Origin: Tubulanus polymorphus
Lineage: Eukaryota; Nemertea; Palaeonemertea; Tubulaniformes; Tubulanidae
NCBI RefSeq assembly: GCF_964204645.1
Contig: NC_134031.1
Span: 9,152,501-9,216,500, forward strand
Direction of reading: 5' to 3'
Length of the DNA: 64,000 nt
Positions 57,448-64,000 of the stretch are shown one piece after another. A program made the translations under genes and the position numbers. The notes below the pieces were generated by a model. It had not been told where the DNA came from and searched no databases. It saw nothing but the letters and a program-made list of their open reading frames with translations. Each line of letters opens with the position of its first letter. The first letter of the stretch is position 1.

Positions 57448-57807
57448 TTAATCCATTAATAATAATTTAGATTTAGTTTCAATGGCTTTATGATTTGATT
57501 TATTTTCTGGTATAATAGGTTTATTGTCATTGGAATCATCTTTATCATCAGATTTGAATTTTGATTTATATATTACGCCAGATAATATAATAACTGTTAC
57601 TAATCCAATTGTAATATATAAGTGATTATTACTTCCAGCATTAGAAGAATCAGATGGATTATTATTTAAATCAATATCAGGTGATTCATTTATATCAGTT
57701 AATTTCTTTTTCGTAGCTTTTTTTAATTCTGAAGATCTTTTACCTAATTCTCTTGCCCATATAATTTGTTTCTCGGATCTAGGCTTCTTCTTAACGCTAT
57801 CACTCAT
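57448..57807 (-). CDS. 119-aa single-span membrane protein
   Basis: Intact: KKKPRSEKQIIWARELGKRS at the N-terminus, a polar Asn/Ser linker, a hydrophobic span (HLYITIGLVTVIILSGVIY, about residues 65-83), and an acidic then basic tail. Starts in ATAAATGAG and overlaps the 200-aa gene by 8 bases. Homologues at 4925 (cut) and 17560. Unknown function. Confidence 0.8.
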   Translation of the reverse strand: MSDSVKKKPRSEKQIIWARELGKRSSELKKATKKKLTDINESPDIDLNNNPSDSSNAGSNNHLYITIGLVTVIILSGVIYKSKFKSDDKDDSNDNKPIIPENKSNHKAIETKSKLLLMD

Positions 57808-58402
57808 TTATTTTAGTTAATTTTTGTTCTGATTCATTTTCTGTTTCGACGTTTGGTTGTAGTACATCTGTTTCGTTCTTACCTGATTTATATTCCATAG
57901 GCTTGATGTTCGAAAATGTAATGACACCAGTAGAAATTAATGTCATAACCGATCCTAATTGAAATGAAGCATATCCAACCCATTTTTGTAATTCAGTCAT
58001 AACTAAATAGTCATTTTTCAAATCACTATATAATTTATTTTCATCATCAATTGGTATTAACTGGTTACATAACTTAGAATAACATTTGACAATACCATCT
58101 GAAATAGAATCATTTATTCGGGCTAATCTTGCCTCTTCATAAATCTTAAAATATTTTATTACTTTATCTGGTTTCATAGAGTCTAGTTCTTGAAAAGTAA
58201 TGATTCTATTTAAAAACTCTTTAGATTTTCCACCAGCAATCAATAGTTCAAGATGATGCTTACAATTTAAATAGTATTCATAATCTATATTACAATTAAC
58301 TTGAGCACAATTAGTTACAACTGTATCTTTATTATCACTTATACCCAAATCATCTAATGTTTTTTCAATATCAATACTATTCTTATTAGATTTCTTTGAC
58401 AT
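57800..58402 (-). CDS. 200-aa conserved Polinton protein, intact
   Basis: Best copy of the family. Begins MSKKSNKNSIDIEKTLDDLG; middle NIDYEYYLNCKHHLELLIAG; then ARLARINDSISDGIVKCYSK and LKNDYLVMTELQKWVGY; a hydrophobic segment (SFQLGSVMTLISTGVITFSN, about residues 147-166) and a polar tail. Probably one membrane span. It starts in TAATATAAATGTC. In all three elements it is followed by the small membrane protein with overlapping ends, so the two may work as a pair. Family unrecognised. Confidence 0.82.
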   Translation of the reverse strand: MSKKSNKNSIDIEKTLDDLGISDNKDTVVTNCAQVNCNIDYEYYLNCKHHLELLIAGGKSKEFLNRIITFQELDSMKPDKVIKYFKIYEEARLARINDSISDGIVKCYSKLCNQLIPIDDENKLYSDLKNDYLVMTELQKWVGYASFQLGSVMTLISTGVITFSNIKPMEYKSGKNETDVLQPNVETENESEQKLTKINE

Positions 58403-58705
58403 TTATATTAGAGAAAAAAAGCAAAAAAAATATAAGTATTCTTCAAATGATACTAGATAGTTAAAGTTAAAGAATTCTAGTATTGACTACTGATACTAGC
58501 TATTTGAATTTAAAGAATTTCTATTTGAATCTATTCAAAATATAAAGTATTCTCTTTTTGAAAAGAAAATATTAAAAATATAATAGAATTCACTAGTTAG
58601 TTGAAGTTATTGTTTTTTAAATACTTTTTATTTAAATTAGGATTTAGATTATCTCACTACTTTTGTTTATCTATTAGGAGCACTAATTATAACTGTCCAG
58701 ATAAG
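58403..58705 (-). promoter_or_regulatory. CTAG/GAATTC-rich spacer upstream of the 200-aa gene
   Basis: Contains TACTAGAATTCTTTAACTT-type and CTAGTTAGTTGAAGTT words in several orientations and a TTTTTTTGCTTTTTTC tract before the start. Counterparts at 3983-4335 and 16717-17039. Promoter or replication role inferred only. Confidence 0.45.
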
Positions 58706-59385
58706 TCATTTCGGATCCTTGATATCAAATTCCTCAACGTATTGTTTATTATTTGGATCATTGTTCCATTGATCAATAAATTTCTTTGCCTTTGTTAACT
58801 GTTCTAAATATAACTGTAAATCTAGTTTAATAGATTTAATTATGTTTTCCTTCTTTTCAAGAGGTCTTAAATTCTTCCAATTCCAAATAAGTTTTTTATT
58901 GTATTCATCATTCATGTTAAATATAGAAATCGGCAACACGTGATCAATATGGTAATAATCCCCATAATTATCTATATTCATTTTATCATCGAATTGAAAT
59001 ATAATCCATGATTTGAGAAATTCATCTGATCAACCCAATAGATTAGATAGTGTTTCTGAATGTGTTTCTTTGTTGAATAATTGTGTTAATCTAGATCTTA
59101 AGCATTGTTTCAATCTAAAATTAAGATCTGTTTGATATCTTTCTCTCATATATTCTGCCATATAATAATTATAGTGTTCTATATTATCTTCTCGGTATTG
59201 TTTGGTATATAGTTTAAAACAATTTTTTTTCAGCAATATTGAAAACCATCTTTGCTAATCTTACGCTTACTAAATTCTGTTAAAGCTAATTTATCTAATT
59301 CACATTTAGAACACTTCTTGTAGTATATATTTATAACACCAGTGTTATTTGTAATATTGATAGTTTGTGGTTGTTCTGGTTCCAT
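58706..59385 (-). pseudogene. HNH endonuclease (Polinton C), frameshifted
   Basis: N-terminal Cys pair (KKCSKCELDKLA) and start TATAATAAATGG at 59385. The C-terminal domain 58706-58981 is open and shows HIDHVLPISIF and LIWNWKNLRPLEKKENIIKS, the H-N-H pattern with the usual NLRPL block. A frameshift near 59235 and a stop near 59028 break it. Such genes are usually homing or mobile endonucleases. It follows a PolB tail, as in fragment A. Confidence 0.85.
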
Positions 59386-59470
59386 TTATTATACGTATTT
59401 TTTTACTAAATTGGTTAATATTTTAGAATCCTCTTCCATTTCTTCGACCAACGTCATCCTTTTTCATTCC
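59386..59470 (-). pseudogene. POLB: PolB C-terminal tail on the right side of Polinton C
   Basis: Minus-strand sequence AGGATTCTAAAATATTAACC, followed by AAAAAATACGTATAATAAATGG, aligns base by base with the end of PolB and its spacer in fragment A (2200-2250). Only about 80 bases remain. This places a second PolB, in inverse orientation, at the right end of the element. Confidence 0.75.
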
Positions 59471-59548
59471 TCGCTGCTTTTGATAAGTCAGTTTCGATTC
59501 CTTGATATCTAAATCATACCAGTTACAATACCCGCGTCACATGCGGGC

Positions 59549-59884
59549 ATACAGGAGCGTTTTTGCTTAATGCGCATGCGTTAATCATAATTATATATTC
59601 ATTCTGTAAATTCTGTAAAATAGAAACGACCGACATAAAATATCAAAACGTGTTCGCATTAGGCAAAACTGCTCTTATAGGAACGTTTTTGCTTAATGCG
59701 CATGCGTTAATCATAATAATATATTCATTCTGTAAAATAGAAACAACTGAACATATAAAATTCAAACGCATGTGCACTAGGCAAAACCGCTCTTATAGGA
59801 GCGTTTTTGATCAATGCGCATGCGCTAATCCTAATTATATATTCATTCTGAATAGAAACGACTGAACATTAAAATTCACCAATC
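59549..59884 (+). repeat. Tandem repeat, about 120-bp unit, 2.7 copies
   Basis: Units start AGGAGCGTTTTTGCTTAATG (59550), AGGAACGTTTTTGC (59677) and AGGAGCGTTTTTGATC (59797). Each has the palindrome ATGCGCATGCG, ATATATTCATTCTG and (in two) GGCAAAACYGCTCTTAT. It lies in the foreign block that replaces the right PolB. Confidence 0.9.
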
Positions 59885-60566
59885 AGATTTACACAATACA
59901 TTATACAAGTTGTTCGGCCGTTTCTTCCAATACATCATTTGATTTCTATAAATACAATTTATAATTACAAACATTTTTTCAATTGCTGGTCAATATTTAA
60001 CTACATCAACAAATGTTAAACTTAATCATTGGAGTCTTAATGTTTTTGAAATTCTTATATAGTTTCTTCGTCGATCTTTTGGTGATTCTATTGGTTTGAT
60101 ATCCATTGCTGTTGATTCCTCAGTCAGAAAGAGTATCTTGAGTTTCTCTATCGCTTCTTGATGCGTATGACGTTTTATTAATCTAAAAGATATTAGCGGT
60201 AACTCTAGCTATCTAAAAGATATACTAAATACACTTAAATATATCTGAAGGTTTCATATTTAATAGCCCTAATAACTACAAAAAACAGTACTTACATTTA
60301 GATTTATAATTGTAAACTATAAACTCCTAATTTCGTTTCGAGAGATAGAATATCCTGAGCACAATGTTACAGCGCCTGTTCATTTCTTGCCACGTCATCT
60401 GGTTCCGGTTCTAGAGTGTTCTCTACACGTTTGCAATAATGATTCATATGTCTCGGCGTCATAGTAACAGCTGTGACAGCTGTGAATTTATAGATTTATT
60501 CAATCGTTCATTACATGAAATGTATATAGGCTCAAATAGAATCATGTTCTAGTATAAACAGCTATG
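59885..60566. other. No gene recognised; foreign to the Polinton
   Basis: Moderate composition, no open frame, no end repeats. With the tandem repeat it forms a block of about 1.1 kb between the PolB tail (59470) and the leader (60567). Confidence 0.5.
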
Positions 60567-60744
60567 CATTATTTCAATCACACTTTACTAACACTTTTAA
60601 TGTTTAACTAACTCACACAAATATGAATATTGAAATAATGTTGTAAATATATACTTTTATATCTATTCTGTAAGAGCTCGTTAATTACTCGTTACTTATA
60701 TATGTTATTCATTTATATTTTATTCATATATATGAATATTTTAA
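60567..60744 (-). repeat. PolB leader at the right end of Polinton C (truncated)
   Basis: Minus-strand copy of the leader at 38594-38770, cut about 60 bases before where the PolB ATG would be. With the terminal palindrome it forms a terminal inverted repeat of about 365 bp shared with the left end. Confidence 0.85.
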
Positions 60745-60935
60745 GAGTAATAGGGATAATAGGCTTTCATATCAAAGGTTGAAGGGGCGAGTGAGTAAAA
60801 AAATGAAAATAATAATAATTTACAGTTGAATTAGGAGTGTGCGCGACTAATTCAACTGTAAATTATTGTTATTTCCATTTTTTTACGAGCTCGACCTTTC
60901 GACCTTTGGTATGAAAGCCTATTATCCCTATTACT
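60745..60935 (-). repeat. Palindromic terminal repeat of Polinton C, right
   Basis: 191-bp copy of 38405-38593 in inverse orientation, ending CCCTATTACT, then GTTGAC. Confidence 0.92.
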
Positions 60936-60941
60936 GTTGAC
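60936..60941. repeat. Target-site duplication GTTGAC, right of Polinton C
   Basis: Same six bases in the same orientation as 38399-38404. Confidence 0.85.
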
Positions 60942-62099
60942 GCTCAGACTTGCAATATTGGGATTCGAAACCAAACGAAAAAAAAAATCCAGTTGAAGTC
61001 CGGTGATTTACCATGCTGTGCCACAGAACGTAACCGCAGGGTGGATGAAATTTGATTTACAAATAGCCTAGCCTCACCTAACCCAAACTCTATTCTTTCA
61101 CGCATGCGCGTACTCACGTACGGCGTTTTTAGGGAACTCACGAACGGTTAACCTGTGGATATCACCGTACAGTCACGTACGGGTAACAACTTCGTATATA
61201 CTTAAAATGGTATTGGCTACTAGGAACTCACGTACGGCGTTAGTAGGGAACTCACGTACAGTCACGTACGGGTAACAACTATGTACTTAAAATGCTATTG
61301 GGTCCTATATAATAGGCCTATATATAGACAAATAAATACCGGTAGGTAGGCTTTCTTGCCAGCTTAGCTTCCATACTTCACAACCGAACCAACTGACCAA
61401 CCAGTATATTTATTCCCAGTACGCACCAACCGGCACAAGCCTAACACTGTTTGTCAACTGTGTGTACCGTAGTAGGCTATCGATAATCACCTGATACTTT
61501 TCTGTCGTTTGTTTTCTCTCTGAGTCGAACGTAATTCCTAATTCTAGTAGCCCTCCGCGACTCAACGACCTTGATTTAAACTTGATCAATTCAAAAATCT
61601 GTTTATTGACGCTTTTGGTTACATGAACTGATCAGCAATATACTTAAATGAAATAACCGGAATAACAAGAAATCAAAAATATTAAAGAGGTAACAAACAA
61701 ATTCGCGTAAACCTGTCAGACACGCGAACGCCGGACTCGTAAACTCTTGGACTCGGACCCGCTGAGCAATAAATTCATAAAATTGACTTTGAAATTGATT
61801 GTGGAGAAGAGAGGGAATTATTCGATAGCTCTTCCTCGAAAAGAAGAGAGAAATTTCTGAAAGAAAACACAACATGGCTACTAATTGAACGGAGCCAAAT
61901 TTCCGATGTTTACGGCTCGACAGTGCCTTTATAACGTGGATTTATCAACATTCCCATGCAGTATCTGGAGATTGAAGTGGGCTGAAGGATATCATGCGGA
62001 TTGTATCGGCGACAGCGGTAAGGTAAGGAAGCCTTTACACTTTTAACAAAAACTGTGTGGAAAAGGGAAAAAAATAATAATAATCACGCGAATTTCAAT
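60942..62099. other. Flanking DNA with short direct repeats, no gene
   Basis: 61100-61290 holds two imperfect copies of a unit of about 100 bases with GGAACTCACG, ACCGTACAGTCACGTACGGG and TAACAACT. Related sequence lies (inverted) at 38315-38400, left of Polinton C. The rest shows no ORF with a domain. Confidence 0.6.
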
Positions 62100-62129
62100 A
62101 GGGTTTTCTGTGAAGAAACAGAAAACCCT
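62100..62129. repeat. Perfect 12-bp stem hairpin before Polinton E late genes
   Basis: AGGGTTTTCTGT, GAAGAA loop, ACAGAAAACCCT. It ends 5 bases before the penton-like ATG. Similar hairpins occur at ends of some rolling-circle elements, but no Helitron end (CTRR after a gap) is clear here. Confidence 0.7.
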
Positions 62130-62134
62130 AATAA

Positions 62135-62886
62135 ATGACGGAATTAAAAGAATACAGAATATTTGTTGATTCAAGAAGACTTACAAATTATAAATCACAT
62201 AATTTACTAGTACAATTAGATAGAGAATTCAAGAATTGTGTAGATTCAAAATTAGTAAATAAAAGTATTCTTTTTATAATATAACGAATAAAACTATTGA
62301 AGATAATACTTTTTTAATTCATATTAGAAATGTAAATAAATGGTTTCACCTAATTTTAAAACCAGATTTATATAATTTAGAAACATTAGCTCAAGAAATT
62401 AATAGAAGAGCACGGTTGAAAATTAGAAGTGTAGATAAATTTTTTATTAGATTTATAAAAAGTGATAGCACAAATAAAATTAAAATAAAGGTATATGATG
62501 AAAGTCAACATGCATTTATGGTAAAAAAACCTATAGCTAAACTGTTAAGAATTGTACCAGATACTGTTACAGGAAACGTAGATGGTATTTCAAATTTAAT
62601 GATTTTTACACACTTTTATATTTATTGCAATTTAATTGATCCTACAAAAACATTTGAAGCAACTAAAGATACAATTTGTAATTCTAGCATATTAAATATT
62701 TTACCATTAAAAAATATTAAACAATTTGGAACGCAAATAAATTATAATTTAGCTGAATGTGATTTTAAACCTTGTATTCCTAAATTTAATAATTTTAAAT
62801 TAGAAATAAGAAATCACAATGGATATTTAATTGATTTGAATAACTTTCCTGTAATTTATGAATTCGTTATAAGATGTAGAGAGTAA
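62135..62886 (+). pseudogene. Penton-like minor capsid gene, Polinton E
   Basis: Starts ATGACGGAATTAAAAG in a CTAATAAATG context. The first 43 codons match 47493, a loss of bases near 62262 shifts the frame, and from about 62270 the product again follows the intact homologue to the stop. Blocks MVKKPIAKLL and LDLNNFPVIYEF are kept. Nothing of PolB or the 117-aa gene precedes it, so this copy starts abruptly at the gene start. Confidence 0.8.
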
Positions 62887-62902
62887 TTTTTTCACTATAT
62901 AA

Positions 62903-63262
62903 ATGAATATAACTGTTGGACCGAGTATATGTTTTGGGTTTGATTTTAAACGTGAGAAAGAAATTAAATTTAACATTACTTATGTAATTATACATATTAA
63001 AAATATTGCATTTTCAAATGAAACAACATTTGAGTATGAAAAAACAATAGATAAAGAAACTTTAAATGTAGAAAAGATTACTAATTTAATTAGAGAATCT
63101 TTAAGATTTTATGAATTAGATGAAGATTTTATCATCGATGATATTAAAAAAATAATAATTGAAATATATACAAATGAAACTAGTAATGAAATAAATGTTG
63201 AATTAATCATCACTAAGATAACTAAATATTTTGAAGATGGTAATTTTTTGATAAATAAATGA
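62903..63262 (+). CDS. 119-aa late protein, Polinton E
   Basis: Intact homologue of 48268-48624 (MNITVGPSICFGFDFKREKE shared). The C-terminus differs by a small change (EDGNFLINK). Starts in CACTATATAAATG after a T6 run. Overlaps the next ATG (AATAAATGAG). Confidence 0.8.
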   Translation: MNITVGPSICFGFDFKREKEIKFNITYVIIHIKNIAFSNETTFEYEKTIDKETLNVEKITNLIRESLRFYELDEDFIIDDIKKIIIEIYTNETSNEINVELIITKITKYFEDGNFLINK

Positions 63263-63478
63263 GTGATAATAAGTGGATAATAACTGGATTATATAATGGA
63301 GCATTACTATCAGTTGGAACTGTTGGTTATTCAATGGTATTAAAAAAAGTATTTAAAATGGGAAGTGTTAATGTTGATAGATTTGATATAAATGATTTTA
63401 AAATTAACATTAGCAGTTACTTAATCTAATTTAACTATTGATTATTTGGAAAAACAAAAATATATTCCTCCCATATAA
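63259..63478 (+). pseudogene. Small membrane protein, Polinton E, frameshifted
   Basis: Homologue of 48625-48846. Codon 11 is Leu here, so the stop in the C copy is a later change. Two bases are missing near 63397 (AATGATTTTAAAATT), which shifts the frame. Confidence 0.7.
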
Positions 63479-63502
63479 ATGCGTAATTATTTTACTAAAT
63501 AA

Positions 63503-63931
63503 ATGGCTTCTGCAGTTGTAACTATTATAGGATCGGCAATTGTTAACGCTTTAGCATTTACTGGTGGCGGTTATTTATCTAAGCATATTGATAAAAATGG
63601 ATCATTAACAGAACAAAAAAGACATAACTTAGCATTAGAAAAATACAATAAAGCAGCAGAAGAATATAGAGAAAAGAGACAAAACTATATGGATTATATT
63701 AACAAAGAATTATATGATCAGAAGATTTCACATAGAGATTTTCAATCAGTTGATGATGCAATGAGTTTATATAACGCGGTAACCAAAAAAGAAAAATTAC
63801 ATCTATGCAAACCTAAATTATCAGATTATTATACCCCAAGTAAAGAACAACAAAAATATGAAATAATATGGATTTTAGGCGGAACAGTTATTGTTATATT
63901 TGTAGCGTATAGATTTACTAATTACATGTAG
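63503..63931 (+). CDS. 142-aa two-span membrane protein, Polinton E
   Basis: Intact homologue of 48871-49293, with the same N- and C-terminal hydrophobic segments (ASAVVTIIGSAIVNALAFTG; IIWILGGTVIVIFVAYRF). Ends two codons later than the C copy. Confidence 0.8.
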   Translation: MASAVVTIIGSAIVNALAFTGGGYLSKHIDKNGSLTEQKRHNLALEKYNKAAEEYREKRQNYMDYINKELYDQKISHRDFQSVDDAMSLYNAVTKKEKLHLCKPKLSDYYTPSKEQQKYEIIWILGGTVIVIFVAYRFTNYM

Positions 63932-63947
63932 TAATTGTTTTAAATAA

Positions 63948-64000
63948 ATGGATGATAATATTGATATTATTCCTCATGATATAAATAAAACTAAATTAAA
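63948..64000 (+). CDS. Start of membrane protein gene, runs off the window
   Basis: ATGGATGATAATATTG in a TAAATAAATGG context. Encodes DDNIDIIPHDINKTKL, as at 49315. Cut by the window edge. Confidence 0.75.
   Translation, partial: MDDNIDIIPHDINKTKL

Larger units (their letters stand above)
38405..60935 (+). mobile_element. Polinton/Maverick C, 22.5 kb including an internal inverted insertion
   Basis: Ends AGTAATAGGGATAATAGGC (38405) and the complement ending CCCTATTACT (60935), flanked by GTTGAC on both sides. Order: end, leader, PolB N-part (+), inverted duplication and small fragments (39938-46854), PolB tail, 117-aa, penton-like, 118-aa, three small membrane proteins, 391-aa-type protein, coiled-coil protein, major capsid protein and zinc-finger protein on +; twin hairpins; then ATPase, integrase, membrane protein, 200-aa, HNH and PolB tail on - as read from the right; a foreign block; leader; end. 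Without the insertion it would be about 15.6 kb. Confidence 0.88.

Noticed and set aside
62100-62129. Helitron 3' end
   Set aside because: The hairpin is right, but the usual short gap followed by CTRR and a host T is not convincing, and no Rep/helicase gene or 5' TC end is visible.

Overview
The window looks like nuclear DNA of an animal, probably a marine invertebrate. It is AT-rich, carries a spliced gene with GT/AG introns, a BEL/Pao retroelement, MITE-like repeats, a tRNA-derived SINE-like sequence and a long (TA)n tract. Its dominant content is several copies of a Polinton/Maverick, a large virus-like DNA transposon. I cannot name the species. I see no confident host gene.

Layout. (1) 1-5028: fragment A of a Polinton: PolB, HNH endonuclease, a conserved 200-aa protein and a small membrane protein, cut off by the next element. 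(2) 5029-19355: a nearly complete but decayed Polinton B, bounded by inverted ends starting AGTAATTGG. It holds a PolB pseudogene with an intein in polymerase motif C (10384-11422), a zinc-finger gene, a penton-like gene, an intact packaging ATPase and small membrane proteins. (3) 19356-28008: repeat-rich DNA, including a 1.7-kb element with 91-bp terminal inverted repeats that carries a spliced Ulp1/C48-type protease gene. (4) 28009-31226: BEL/Pao pol remnant on the minus strand. (5) 31318-36149: Polinton remnant D (end, PolB, 117-aa gene). (6) 38405-60935: Polinton C, flanked by the 6-bp direct repeat GTTGAC. A ~6.2-kb inverted duplication of its own left flank (arms 33726-39937 and 40137-46197) sits inside its left PolB. 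To the right lie the late genes on + (117-aa, penton-like, small membrane proteins, coiled-coil protein, major capsid protein, zinc-finger protein). They converge on twin hairpins with a minus-strand block (ATPase, integrase, membrane protein, 200-aa protein, HNH, PolB tail). (7) 60942-62134: flanking DNA. (8) 62135-64000: late genes of a further copy, Polinton E, running off the window.

How the genes fit together. PolB (protein-primed family B type) would replicate the element, the DDE integrase with a chromodomain would insert it (giving the 6-bp duplication), and the ATPase and capsid proteins would package it. Nearly every complete copy of a gene carries stops or frameshifts. The exceptions are the integrase, one ATPase, the penton-like genes, the 117-aa genes and several small genes.

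Most notable: the PolB intein; evidence that PolB lay at both ends of element C; a TAAATG start context, often behind a T-tract, shared by more than 20 Polinton genes on both strands; a hammerhead-ribozyme-like core at 46818-46850; and the large, nearly perfect inverted duplication.
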